Positions 12,774 through 25,810 of a stretch of DNA of 64,000 nucleotides are shown piece by piece. The DNA is taken from positions 54,506,501-54,570,500 of the forward strand of contig NC_071670.1 in assembly GCF_028554725.1 (NCBI RefSeq), in the 5' to 3' direction. The DNA comes from Zeugodacus cucurbitae (Eukaryota; Arthropoda; Insecta; Diptera; Tephritidae). The stretch's first letter is position 1, and every line of letters begins with the position of its first letter. Made by a program: the position numbers and the translations under genes. The notes under the pieces are model-generated. The model had not been told where the DNA came from, ran no database searches, and saw only the letters and a program-made list of their open reading frames with translations.

Positions 12774-13232
12774 ACAAGCCCTTGATTCCGATCGTTGAGT
12801 TTGTATGGCATCTATATGCTATAGTGAACCGATCTGAACAATTTTTTCGGATATTAAATTATTTCTATGAGCAATAATTCACACCAAATTTCGTGAAGAT
12901 ATGTAGTAAAATGCGGAAGTTTTCCATACAAGCCCTTGATTCCGATCGTTCAGTTTGTATGGCAGCTATATGACATAGTGGTCCGATATCGGCATTTCCG
13001 ACAAATGAGCAGCTTCTTGAAGAGAAAATAACATCTGCAATATTAGAAAACGATATCTTAAAAACTGAAGGACTAGTTCGTATATATACAGACAGACAGA
13101 CAGACAGACGGACATGGCTAAATCAACTCAGTTCAACATACTGATCATTTATATATATACTTTATAGGGCCTCAGACGCTTCCTTCTGGGTGTTACAAAC
13201 TTCGTGAAAAAATTATTATATCCTGTTAACAT
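12774..13232 (-). repeat. (GTCT)n-containing repeat family R2, copy 1
   Basis: This block is the reverse complement of 34174-34757. Shared features are a GACA/GTCT tetranucleotide tract next to 'ggacatggct', the words CCTTGATTCCGATCGTT and 'tcggaccactat', and an end with CTTCTGGGTGTTACAAAC. The 'ccttgattccgatcgtt.agtttgtatggc' unit occurs twice within the copy, at about 12779 and 12933. It is noncoding, belongs to a class of high-copy repeat seen in higher flies, and its transposon superfamily is not assigned. Confidence 0.65.
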
Positions 13233-13253
13233 GGAGTGTTTAATATATATAAT

Positions 13254-13604
13254 ATTTTTGCACAGGAGATAATTGATCAATTAAACGGTCTATACTCGAT
13301 TAAAGGGCTGATTTACTATACATAAAACTTAATTTTTCTACATTAATTTTAATCGAGTTTGCAAATAAAATGCATATAGCTGTAATACTACGCGACGGTA
13401 GATGTCGCTGCTGGAAATAATGGCTATGGTTATGGAGTAAACAGCAATCAGCTGTTTAAGCTTACCAACATCTTACGAAAAGCAAACAAAAAAAAATGAA
13501 TAACAGCTGATCGATTATCTAGTAGGCGGCAGTGCGAAGGGCAAAAACTGGTTTCTCAATTAAATTTTAATTGATCATTTAATTTGCTTGTGCGAAATGG
13601 CTAT
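13254..13604 (-). mobile_element. Fold-back MITE, copy 2
   Basis: This is the reverse-complement relative of 2668-3071. The right edge, reverse-complemented, reads 'tatagccatttcgcacaagc', matching the left end of copy 1. The interior shares the CAGCTGATCGATTATC region. It lies about 20 bp beyond the R2 repeat. Confidence 0.55.
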
Positions 13605-16600
13605 AACACTTATTTAAAGCAAACCTCGCTTTATGAGACACTACTATCTTAGCATAATTCGGTGGAAGCATTAAAAACTTCTAGCCTAATGGTTCAAAGA
13701 ATCATAAAAAACTGTAGAAAAGTCAACCAAATTGAAATGGAGGAACAAAATGAGCCTTGTAAAATATACTTCTGAGAAATTTTATTAAATTTGGATAGGT
13801 TATGTGAATTGAAAGCAAGAATAAAATTTTGCTTCGTAGTTTAAAAAAACAATAGGTAACGAAAAGCCGATTTATTGTGTGTGAGGAGGGAGCACTTAAA
13901 AGTCAATTTGTGGATCAGAATTGGGCTCTGGAACTGTCGAATTTTGTAGAAAAAAATTGTTTTTCTATTAAAATTATTGAAAATTTCTCGGTAGGTCTTT
14001 TCAGGTACAAATCTCGTTTTTCTTTGAGACCGATTAAAACAAATTTTTCGGATTGTATTATGTAATATATGTATGTTGTAATAAATGTATAATAGTGTTG
14101 ATCCCTCTGATGAAATGTTCTAAATATTTAAGTATATTCCACATTTGTTATCTATTACATATTTTTTCCAAAATTTTCCGCCATTCACAAAATTTTAATA
14201 CTTCGACTGACTATAAATTCCTCAAGCAAGTTCATTAAAAAATATGAAAACATTAATAAAACTGAATGAATTTCGGAACAATAGCATAATAAATTATTTT
14301 TTTTTCAAAAAACTCTTTTGTTTACTGTGTGTAGATTAAGATCAAATGAGTAGGTAGGCTCAATACAAACAGTACCGGTTTCTTCCAGTGGCCTTAATTT
14401 GATAATAGCACGGATATGTGGAACAATACACTGTTATGAACTGAGTTCAAATTTGACAAATAGTAGAAAACATGAATGGCTATTATGTAAAAAAAAGTTG
14501 AAAAAATACTAAACGCTTTGTTAATTTCAAGCTTTAGCTTCATATTTTTTATAGAAAGATATAAAAAAGCCAACATTTCTATGCAAATTAAATTCTTGAG
14601 ACGCCACATAAAGGCGAGCTACACTTGTGTGCCAATTTCGAGCGCTCGAACTACCTGACAGTCGAATTATGCAAAATGATTATGCCATATTTTTCAATAT
14701 TTAGTTAGCCCACCGCGCTTAAATTTGTTTATCGTTCTTTTACTTTAATGCATATTAATTTAGTAGAATCGATTTGTATTGTAATAATGCAAATCTTTTC
14801 ACATTTAACTGTGACACTTAACATAAATCCATATATTTATTTGAGCAGCGGTACTAACTGATGAGCCTCAAAGCGATCTTTTAATAGGTTAACAACCGAA
14901 ATCAAACGCTGTAGCGCTCAGGCATAGTCGGATACACTGAAAAAATACCGCGGAGTTACACAATCAATATTATTTTGTTAATTTGTATTTATTTATTTTA
15001 TTTTTCTCCATTTAAGTTCAAAAGATTTTATGCAATTTCCTCTGTGGGCTACTGAAATGGTTAATTAATTTAAGTTTTTGGAGTGTGAATATTTTGTTTA
15101 ACAAAAAATTAAGATCTTTTTTCACCTCTTCAATTTTCTTTTGAACTTTTTATTAAATATATTATTCTTTTTTCGTTGTTGCCAACCACTTAAACATTGT
15201 ATTTCCTTTACTCAATTCATTTGAAATACTTGTGAATGGATAATGACTCTGTGGCGCATATTAAACTGACAGCAGCCGCCCACATCACACGCCAACTTCG
15301 GCCATATTTGGTGCAAATGCAAATATTCAAATTCAAAAAATTCAAATTTCAAACAGCTAGACAAACATAACTTCACATTTTTTTGCGTGGTGAAACGTTC
15401 AAAAAGCAATCAATGCTCTTGAAGATATTCCAACGCGCAAGCGTGGAATTATTGAAAAAAAAAAACAAGAAAAATGAATACAATTGCTTTGCCTATCGAA
15501 TCGATTCGATCGAAATTAGACTAGCTTAGATTTCCGGCAACTAATGCAATAACAATGCTTATTTGAAGGCATTTAAGTACTATGTTTGTGCTCTCGTTAT
15601 GATAATTTATTGTTTGACAGTTGACTGTTGGATGTCACTTTTTGTACGTCAATAATATTTGTTTCACTTTTTCTGATGAGTTTACTCTTCTATTTTGACA
15701 GCACAGTTGAAAAATTTCTCCACTTGAAGTACTTGTACTGTGTATTTATGTTGGCAATTTAGGAAATCGAAGTAGGAACGATAAGGTTTTTGCGAAAGTC
15801 CCCTTTTTGAGTAGCTTACATATACAAACCGAAACTTTTAACATTTAAGTAAAGACATGAATCCGTTTTAGAAACACCTCAGCTCTATTGGACCACGTAT
15901 CTACACTCCAAACACTGATTTCATTCACTAAAAGAGTAATTTGAACTTTGAATTCATTTTAAGGTATTCGAAGACATGGAAATCATCAGTTAAAAAAGGA
16001 ACTTTTAACTCTAACTTCTTTATAACAAATGAAAATAAGTATATGTATATGGGAAGCGATTACCTAGACCCCGTAGAGAACCGGACGATGTTCGGTTCTA
16101 CTATTTCAAATCAAATAACGGCTCTCCGTCTTTACAGCAGTCATACAAAATTGTGTTTAAAAGTCCCACTAATAAATTTATATAGAGGATATAGAATACA
16201 TTCCCACTTAATAAACGCCCAATAATTTCCAAAAATGTTAACAATAAATCCATATAACCCAAAAAGGTATCATAATGGATATCAATCCTTTAAATCGAAG
16301 AAGAAATACATGAAACTAGTTTCTGAAGGGATATAAATTCCAAAGGCCCTATTCAATAAGGTTTCCATGGTGTTCTTGGACTTTTCTTCAACTTGAAATT
16401 CTGGTTGAATGGGAATATGGAGCAGGAAAAAAATTTTAGACCAACTTAAAACTCCTTTTACTACACGAACAGGCAGGCCACAAACTCGAGTTTACGGATT
16501 CGTGTTTGTATAGAACTCTAAAGTTTTAAAATTTCTTTCGATGTTTAGGAGATTCTGAGCTTATATTCATATAATGTACATACAAGATTAACTGAGCAAC

Positions 16601-19600
16601 TAAATGGCGTGAAGAAAACTAGATTGTATCTTCACAAACACCACAAAAGTAGTGTTTAAGACGGATCAAAACAATACTTCTTATGGCAAACTCCGCGTAA
16701 ACTCTATTTGTTAGAAAATTTTATTTCTAAATTCACTATATCTCGATCCCTCGATCACTCAATATAGTAAAGAACTCCAGCCTGCTCAAAATTGTTTCTG
16801 AAGGGTATACAAATTGGTAAGAGGCCAACAGTTCTTTCATATAGAAGCCTTAGGCGCCTTTTTAAATATCAAAATTATATTTATTTGTATATTTGTTTGC
16901 GTGGCTGTATGTAGATATGTATTTTAGGGTCTAAGCGTTCTACTTGTTCGCCCACACACAGTCAGAGCGTAGACTGCTGATTTGTGTAAAACTATTGTCG
17001 CCACGCCACTTTGATTGTTCTACGCTTATTTGATTTTCATAACACACATATTAATATTTTAGTGTATTCAAATTAACACCAATCTAGCAATTTGGCAGCA
17101 ATTCAGCAAATTTAATTTGAACACAGCTGTCAGTGAAGCCTAAATTCGGCTTTTCGGGTTTTCCCCAAGAAAGTTGTAACAAAAACTCTGAGTACCTGCC
17201 TACTACAGGCCTCCAACTGGCGGTAAGCACGTTCTTAGCCACGATGTTGACAACTTTCTGGGGCAGCAAGTGGGCGGTCGCCACACACACACTCGTGCGC
17301 GCACTTACAGCTTGTAATTGGCGCGCATGCTCACTGCTGCTTGCGCTTGAAGTGTTGAAAGCTGTGTTAAGTTGATGGATGATGCGTGATTACCGAGACT
17401 ACAATGTGAAGTATTGAAGGCGTTTCAGATTAAAATAGACGTTTGTGTTTATATATGGGGATATATGTATGACAACAACAACACATAAGTGTCTGTCTAT
17501 CCAATTTAGACACATGTAAATTTCGCTAGCGTCAATTAGGTCATAAATATTTCTAACCGCAAACGTTGTGACAGCGTGACTACCTGTATAAATACTGTCG
17601 AAAAAGAAGCAAAAAATTATGGAATAGAAAATGCGAAACCCTCTGAGTTGTTAAGTCATTTAAATCGGCGCTAATGATGTTGCTTTGGTTTATGTAAATT
17701 ATCGTTGATTTTACACAAGTTTTGTGTTTTGCTGTGGCAATTTATGATTTTTTTTTTATTGTTTTTATGTTTTTTATTTTATAATAGGGTGTTCGTCAAA
17801 ATTATCTCTGTCACATTTACTAAACATTATTCTATTATTAAATCTGAGTTTGAGTCAAATCGAGAATTGCAGAGAAATTGATCCTCCAAAGTTAGTGATT
17901 TTTATGATTTCAGACAACAAGTGATTTTTTAGACTCTTTTAAATTTTTTCAATTAAATTCCGATGAGAGGCTTCTAAAAGTAAATTATCTAGTTCATGGT
18001 GAATCACGGCAGAAATTATGGAATTTTCGGAAGATTTGGTGTAGAGTTTCTCTGGTTGGTGATGGTAAAGGTGCGGTATAAATCATCCACTATTGGAACT
18101 ATTTCGATAATTGTATTTTATTCTTGAGGCTCTATAATTCTCTCTTCTTTACTCAAACTAGTGGTAAAATCCGAATCAGGGACATAGTGATTGTAATTTA
18201 GAGCCAGACGACCTGAAATTATCTATTATTAGATCATCTACCCTTGGAACATTTTCAATCGAGCTGCAAGACCATTTGAAATTTTTAATCAAATTTAGAA
18301 CAATTAGTCTATATCATCCCTTATGTTTTATAAAATTTTGAGAAAGAAATCTTGAGTTAATTTTCGAACCACCCTGTATTACTAAATCTCAACCTATATC
18401 CTATATCTTATTTACTAAAAATTCAATTTTTTCTCAGCTCTGTTTGCTTTTGTTAAACGCAATCAACGCAAACGAAACTTAGCAGTTGAATTCCTTTGTT
18501 CTTGTCAAACATGGAACTGTAGACAAAATACCAGATTTTTTGTTAAATAATTTATTTGTAATATGTTTTTTATTCGTACGTTTTGTTTGTTATGCTTTTA
18601 TGTCGTTCACTTTGTTCAACGACGGTTTTCACAACCAAAAACGTTGAGGAATTCTCAATATGTGGCTTGTAAAACAAGTTGCCGGCACACAATTTTGGCA
18701 AAAAGTTGCTAAAATAAAGTTAAAAGGCGGCATTCAGTGTTACACAACAAAAATCTAAAGCTATTATGGTATACATACATATGTATGAGTATATTTAACT
18801 AAGACTATTAATGACAACAGAAAACCCAGAATCGCAGAAAATATATTTGCATACCAAGAAATTCGAAAAAAAATATTTATTTATTTGTATTTTATGTCAT
18901 TTTATTAATGACATTACATAAATCTCTTTTTCTAATAGCGTTCAACAACATAGTAAAGAATTTCTTTGAAAATGCAACACAGAATAGATTTTCTAAATTT
19001 TTGAGCGATTTGAAATTTTATCTGATGGAGAAAGTTTATAAAAAAATTATGAGGAAGGGTTGCCATATGTATTTAATCAAATCATTCACAATTTAGGTTA
19101 AATATATAAACAAAATAAAATCTATAAAAAATCTAATTTTATGACACCTCTGCTTCTCCATCAATTCACTCTGCTCTCAGTTTTAAAATGAAAGTTCGTT
19201 TGACATTTGATACAGTTGACACATTCAACTTTCAATTCCATCAAAAGCGTCATGCTTAATTTTCGTACATATTTTCGTAGACGCCTCCAAATTGGTAGAT
19301 GAAAACAGAAAATCGAATTCACTAACTAGTTAAATCGATAAATTAAGATTAATAGTGATTTCTCAAAACAACATCTTTATATGTACATTGTAGGCCTACT
19401 AGTCTGCCTACTAAGTTGACTTCTATGCTGCTTCATAATTTAATAATTTCTGAAACTTGTTTGGTTAATGAAGCTCATCGATCAATTAGTAGTTAAGTTG
19501 AACATAACAGCAGTTAATCTGTTTAGTGAGGTTATGATGTTAGAAATGTGCTAAGACTTATTGTGCCTTAATCTAATAAATTAAATTCAAAATGCTGCCA

Positions 19601-20294
19601 AATTCACGTCAAACGAATGATTTGTACGGCTGTTTTGCTTTAGAACTAAATATATTTATGATTATATGACGAAAGTATTGGATTATACTTTTCGAGAATA
19701 TAAAACCAATAATATTGTTCCGATCTTTTTTGGTAACAGGATTCTTTGATTCAGATTTTGAAAAAGATCTAATAAGATCATAAATAAATCTGGAGCTCTT
19801 ACTAACGAATATAGAGTGAAACAATCAAGTCTTTATTAAATGATTTCTGGTGAGATTCTTATCGATGTCTGATAGGTATATAGAATGTATGGTCCATGGC
19901 ATTGGCTCTTTATTGAAGAGCAATTGGAAATCTCTCTAACAAACACACTCCGCCAAAGAAATTAATGAGGTTACGAAAATCTAATGAATTGGGTAAGGTT
20001 TTAGCAACTTCTATTGAATGTGTATGTTCAAAAAATAGCGGGAATTTTGAAATTTCGTGTTTGAGAAGAGTTTCTGCGGTGGAAGAACCACTAACAGAAA
20101 TGCATAATATTGAATGGGGACTATTTTGAAGTCAACAGCATTAATGTAGATGAATGAATAAAAATTCTCTCCCAAAATAAAAAATCCCGTTATTTTTATA
20201 ACACGTCTCTTGGTATTTTTTCAGAAACATCAAATGGAAACAAGAGAAGAAGAACCATTTATCTTCTAAAGGCAATTGTAAAGTAAAGTCCTCT
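13605..20294. other. Long noncoding stretch
   Basis: No supported gene in 6.7 kb. Frames of 61-94 codons at 13877, 14053, 14394, 15212, 15941, 17084, 17133, 18908 and 19609 are AT-driven or overlap on opposite strands. A GC-richer patch at about 17090-17380 has paired frames on both strands and no protein signature. It is the part most worth testing for conserved regulatory DNA. Confidence 0.4.
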
Positions 20295-20565
20295 CTCGAC
20301 GAACAAAAACCAAACTTTACAAGTCCCTTATCATCCCCGTTCTGCTTTATGTCATGTTGGCCGAATGGACGAAAGCGCACCAGCTCTGAAAGTGTTCAAT
20401 GCATACCCGCTGGTGGAAGCCGAGGAAGAGGGAGACCTCCACTCCGTTGGAAGGACCAGGTGGAGAAGGACCTGGCTTCACTTGGCATTACCAATTGGCG
20501 CCAAACTGACAAAACAAGGAATAAATGGCACGCTGTTGTGGACTCGGTTATAACCGCGTAAGCGG
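20295..20565 (+). pseudogene. Broken C-terminal fragment of a non-LTR retrotransposon reverse transcriptase
   Basis: Three pieces of a reverse-transcriptase C-terminal region occur in order but out of frame. The first is a 'TKLYKSLIIPVLLY' piece at about 20311-20351. The second is 'GHVGRMDESAPALKVF' at about 20354-20400, in another frame. The third is the typical tail 'GRGRPPLRWKDQVEKDL..LGITNWRQT', ending with a stop at 20559-20561. The first two pieces normally lie some distance apart, so an internal deletion fused them, and at least one frameshift follows. It is a dead relic of a jockey/RTE/I-like element, clade uncertain. Confidence 0.75.
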
Positions 20566-22420
20566 TGTCTAAGGCAGTCAAAAAGAATATTACAGAATGA
20601 TTATTTTGGGATAATGACGTTAATCAGAGAAGCCCTCATCATCTCATTAATCTCCTAAACATATAGAAAACCCTTTATAAGATTAGATCTTCGCTTGTGA
20701 AGAACAATTGCGCTGTAACCTCCATGTAGCCACGTTTTACTACAGTGTACCGATATTGCAAAAACTCCACATCACTTCCAACTTTAATTAGAAATCTCCA
20801 CTTCAAAAGAACTATTCCTTATAGCTACCATTTAAGGCCGCACAAAGTTAATTTGCGAGCGCGCAAAGGCCAATGAGGTACCAAATAAAGCTATCAACAA
20901 AGTGAGATCTTCACGCAGCATAACAACGCCTGCGCTTCGAAGCAATTTAGGCAAGTACAGGAAAAATAATGTGTTTTTTTTTTGTTGAGGAAAAATGAGA
21001 AGGAAAAACTCACACAAAAAAAGAGGAAGCAGTTGAGTAGAAAAACATAAATAAAATAGAATAAAAGCCATTATATTTTACGCGCTTATCGAATGTCTAA
21101 TAAGCAAGTAAGCGAGTCTAACTCACAGCCTAGGTGGGCAGCGCGCTCAAGCTCAAGCACGTATTGTCTGCGTTGGCGCATGCGCGCACCTTTACACCGA
21201 ACATTTGAGGCATTTGCCAAGCGCTTTGTTATAATTATTGCCATTATTTGCTATTATGATTGTTGCCATTTGTGTTCAAACTTGGCTTGGCGATTATCAT
21301 GCAGCGGCAGTCGGATGTTGTTCTTGGTGCGCTGGTGGAACCACTTGAAGACCAGCTGAACTCAGCAAGTATTGGTAAGAGGCTTGTCTAGCCTCACTTC
21401 CTGACTGCCATTATGGATTCTTGCTTAAGCAGAAACTGTACAGCTGGACCTAATAGGCATTCAGCAGTCAAAAATGTAATCTTAAATTTTCCTTCTGGCA
21501 GGAAGAAATGGAAAGCAGCACGAAAGTAGATTTGGACTGCAATAAAAAGCTTTTCTGAAGACTGTTCCACGCTTGCAACTTCCAGCTTCTACTTCAGCTT
21601 CGGCTATTGAAATGTAGCATATTATTAGAGTCGTGCACGATTTCTCGCACAATGGCCACTTTTCGCGTATAATGAAAATAAACTTACATTCAAGTAACAA
21701 CAACAACAATAACAATTACAACGAAAAAAGCATAAAATAACAAAAGCGCGCTCATGAAATTGCTGACCGCGCATGCGCAACCAATTCCATTGCTTTCTGT
21801 GTACATATACAAGCATTTATGCTTTAGTTTCGGTTCATCCGTTTTATGTGATGTTTATCTATGGCTTTGCGCGGCTTGCAATTCTAACTTTCGGTCATTT
21901 TGCATTGTTGTTGCTGTTACATTTATAACCATGTTGTTGTTGTTGGTTGTTGCTACCGCTCTAAGTGTTTCCATTTTACTCGGTAGGCGGCCGCCGTTTT
22001 ATTATTTCCACTATCATTTTCCGCAGAAAATATGATTGTTGTTTAGCCAACGCGGCAGCTTGGCAGCTGTATTGTTGCAACAGCAACATTTGCACTTTTC
22101 AGTTCTTGCAGCCAAGCAATTTACCGAATAAAAGCAAAAGTTGTCATTTGTAAACAATGCATTCAACACACTCAACTATTGAAAACGAAGTTTATGTTTA
22201 TTCTTTGTTTGTTGATATTTCATGATGGTTATTCGAGATATGTCTTTATAGATTTAGAAATATAATATCATTTTGAGAAAATACAATGTATACGGAGAAG
22301 TATGAGGTTGATAGCGTTCTTTGGAGTGTTCTATGAAGAATATGGATTGCAAATATGAAGGTCCGTTTTCCATTAATGATGACTCAGCCGTGTGATAATT
22401 AGGAAATCAGAACAGAAGTT
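20566..22420. other. Noncoding DNA with GC-rich triplet patches
   Basis: No supported gene. Between about 20830 and 22150 the base composition rises, with GTTGTT/CAACAA runs and several overlapping frames on both strands (21093, 21482, 21625, 21754, 21965). None has a domain or splice-bounded structure. This is possibly a regulatory or untranslated region. Confidence 0.4.
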
Positions 22421-24184
22421 CCGCCCATCAGGTCCCATCAGTACGAATGTTAAACCTTAGACGCGTTTAGCTCAAAACTCATTTTTTCAAGTCGGTGGAC
22501 ACGATTTCCCGAAAAGTTATGAAACGATTTTAGGCAAATTATGCACACATCTTTTTAATAACATTATCTAGTTAATTAACGAAGGACTTTTTATGTTATC
22601 CAAAAATTTGACCAAAAAAGTGAGTTTTTTGGTTAAAATTCTGTCAAAAATTCAAATTTCAAAATTTTTTTTCGTTCATTCATTATCCATTTACTATCGA
22701 AATATTTTTGGTGTATTATTTTATGATGAAGCAATCATGAGTTATGATATCCACCGCAAGACCTTTTTTTTGACACATTATGGAATATGAGGTGCCAACG
22801 GTTGAGTTTTTGGAATTTGTAAATAAAAATTTCATAAAATATGGTTTCAATATGTATCTATGATATGCTAAATTGTTTGAATTAAATATATAATTGTATA
22901 TATTTAAAAAAAATTGCGAAAATATCATTGTTTTTAGTCTCTGGGACCATAAAAAACTACTCGAAATCAAGGAGCTACTTAAATGTTTACTTAGCGGCTG
23001 ATGTAGGTTGATCGACTCGCTACTCTCCAATGCCTACCGAACATAAGATAAATCTGTTATATTTAGGAAATAGAAAACTCAACAAATCCATTTCCAACGA
23101 GTCCTTTGTACTAGCAGGCGTTCTAAATAGCAGTAGTAAGACAATAAGATTATGTCTTGTATACATAAATTAGTATATTTTAACGACCTAGTGACCTACT
23201 AATGTCCTTCTAACTACTCAGTTCACATTGAAATGAGACTAGCAGTCCGAGGGCTAAGAGTCAATAAACTGATCGAAACCATAGCCATCCTAAAATGGGA
23301 ATTTAACCTAATTATAAATTTGCAGTCAAAATTATATTTTTAAAGAAATATTTTTTTTAGAAGACAGATCTCAGATTTCAGACATTTTTTCATAAATATT
23401 TTTCAGTTCTGAGGTCGATTAAAAAGAACATAATTAAAGATATGTACAGCTCTGATGTCACTGGAATTCGAAAGCGAAAGCCACCGATTGTAACTGAAAA
23501 GAGGGAGGGTGAATTGGATAGGTAAACTAAATTTAAAAAGGGACGAATTATAATACTCGTATAAGTTAAGAATATCATTAAAAAAAATACGAATTAGAAT
23601 GACAAGAAGACATAATAATTGATAATAAATGATCATAAAAATTGTTGCCGTATATAGTTGAAGATACTTAAGCTCAGTCATACTTTTTTCATTCCGACTT
23701 AATTATCTTTTCTCTTATATATTATATATAGATATACTCATCCAAAGTGGTTTCAAAATACCATATTTTGTATTGGGCCTCAGCACCTAATGGCGCCACT
23801 ATAGCAAAATTAAAAAAAAAAAATATTATATAAAGTACTAATGCTGTAAGCGTTTTTCAATAAGAAAATTATTAATTAAAAAAAAGGAAATTATATAATC
23901 GGTGCTCAATAGTTCTCTTCGCTCTTTTCAAAATAAATTAACATTCATTAATAAATCGAAGCATACATTTTGGAGCCAAGCAAATTGCACTTAAATATGT
24001 ATGTGCATACATAAATTGCTAATATTAGTATTTTTTAGAATTTTTCATTGTAGCAATATTTAATTTTATGCATTCAATGCAGCAAGTGTCACTTGAATTG
24101 GAAAAATAAAGAAAAAAAGAACTGCAAAATATTGTCACATTCTTGTGAGGAGTAAAAATGAAAAGTGGCACAAATGAGACAGTG

Positions 24185-24203
24185 CACACACACACACACA
24201 CAC
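24185..24203. repeat. (CA)n microsatellite
   Basis: About nine uninterrupted CA dinucleotides. Confidence 0.9.
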
Positions 24204-24708
24204 CACACATGCAAAATAAAAGAAATAAAATCAAGCGTATAATAAAACCACAACAACAACAATGAATTGAGAATAATAACAAAAGCCAGTTTGAGCAACT
24301 TGTTGCGCGTGGCATGCACTTGTGGCATGCAACAAATGTGTTGCTTTGTTGCAAGCTAAATATTGGCGAATAAATAGGTAAAGGCAAACGAGATTTCTCG
24401 AATGAATAAATGCATGTGAGCAACACACACACATACATACAAGTGGATATCAACCTGTGCAAGCGTAAGTGGCGAGTGAATAAATATTTGATTTGCCGAA
24501 TCAATGACTAGGCCAAATACAGAGTTTACTTTAAAAATTCGCCACTTAAGAGTTTTAATGATGGGGAAACCGCTAATTGTTTGCTGTGTGTGTGTTTCTT
24601 TCTATTTAACTAATAATTGTTAACTACTTTGTTCGAAGTTTACTTTAGAGGAATTTTTAAGAATGCGAGAGTAGAAAATATAGTGCGTAAAGTCCTTTAT
24701 GCAGTGGC

Positions 24709-24895
24709 TAGATCAGAGAGACTGAGGCTGCTCACCTCTTTCTTGATTTTGAATAACAGTTGGATGAATGATTTTTATACTTTAACATAGATTCGAAATC
24801 GTTTTCAGTAGTCTTCCAAAAAAAATCGTTGAAACGATCTGATAATTGATCGGGGGTTAGAATATATGAAAGTGAATTTTCACACACTTATCTTC
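24709..24895 (+). repeat. Direct repeat pair R4, copy 1
   Basis: The block starts TAGATCAGAGAGACTG and is repeated in the same orientation at 25664-25810. Shared words include 'ctgctcacct.tttctt', 'gaatgattt.tat' and 'agtagtcttc', and the match ends in 'gaattttcacac'. It is probably part of a transposon, with R1 copy 2 lying between the two copies. Confidence 0.6.
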
Positions 24896-25107
24896 TAACT
24901 TTTGATCCTAGGATATATCTCATAAAATAATTCTTCCATCCTACTCCAATAATAGGTTTATCCACACGCTACTCTCCACCGAATCTAAGATAGATCTAGT
25001 AGGCGTTCTAAATGACAGTATTATAAGATCGTAACTTTATTCAATGAACCATCTGATATGGCCATATTTGTAAACATTACCGATTTTTATTTTTTGCTTA
25101 TTATGTT

Positions 25108-25505
25108 CTACAACATCTCAAGAATATTATCCTAAATTTTCTAAAAAATAGTTTCGGAGATACAGCCTTTGGAAGGTGTGCGCTCAAAACTTTAAACCCG
25201 TTTTTCTCGGAACCTTGTTTTCAAAGTCGGTTGTGAAATGTTATCGAAAAATATCCAATCAATCTTGATGCAATTTTGCAAAGGTGTTCGAGATAAAATT
25301 TACTGGTGTTTGAACGAAGGATTCATTTGATCGACATTTTTATTTTTTTTTTTGGAAAAATGTCTCCCAAAAGTCACGACTTTATGGTCTTAACTAAAAC
25401 ACTTATTTCGGTTCTTTCAGTTTAGATGATCATGTCAGGAGTTTTGCTGACAACGCGGACGCACCTTTTTTCCGAGGGGTCACCGGGAATGACGTCACAA
25501 TGGAG
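25108..25505 (+). repeat. Dispersed repeat family R1, copy 2
   Basis: Homologous to 8730-9245 in the same orientation but about 120 bp shorter. The two share the 'tttcggagatacagcctttg' word, the 'gttttcaaagtcggttgt' word and the terminal 'gacgcacctttttt' block. No coding capacity. Confidence 0.65.
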
Positions 25506-25663
25506 GAGTTTTAATTTTTTGTTTGAAAATTTCAGAAATTATTCTTTAGATATGTATCTATAAGACAGAATTTGAATTAAATAAATAATTTTTTATATAG
25601 AAAAAAAATTGAAAATAAACCTCTTTTACCCTACAAAAACCATATAACCCCTAAATCGTTGAA

Positions 25664-25810
25664 TAGATCAGAGAGACTGGGACTGCTCACCTTTTTCTTA
25701 TTTTCGAACAATATTTCGTTGAATGATTTGTATCCTTTACATTCGAAATAGTTTAGGGTAGTCTTCGAAAAAACAAAAAAAATTGAATTTTCACACCCTT
25801 TTGTTCTCTT
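25664..25810 (+). repeat. Direct repeat pair R4, copy 2
   Basis: Second copy of the block at 24709-24895, diverged by substitutions and small indels. Confidence 0.6.

Larger units (their letters stand above)
22421..25107. other. Noncoding DNA with duplicated fragments
   Basis: At about 22460-22530 there is a divergent relative of R1 ('acgcgttt', 'aagtcggtgg'). Short shared words link 23010-23145 with 24960-25030 ('cgctactctcca', 'aggcgttctaaat'). A (CA)n run is at 24185-24203. The 159-codon minus frame at 24025-24504 comes from CACA and CAA tracts and is not supported as a gene. Confidence 0.4.

Noticed and set aside
24025..24504. 159-codon minus-strand frame
   Set aside because: Generated by CACA and CAA tracts read as Cys/Val and Leu runs; two other frames overlap it and no splice structure or motif supports it.
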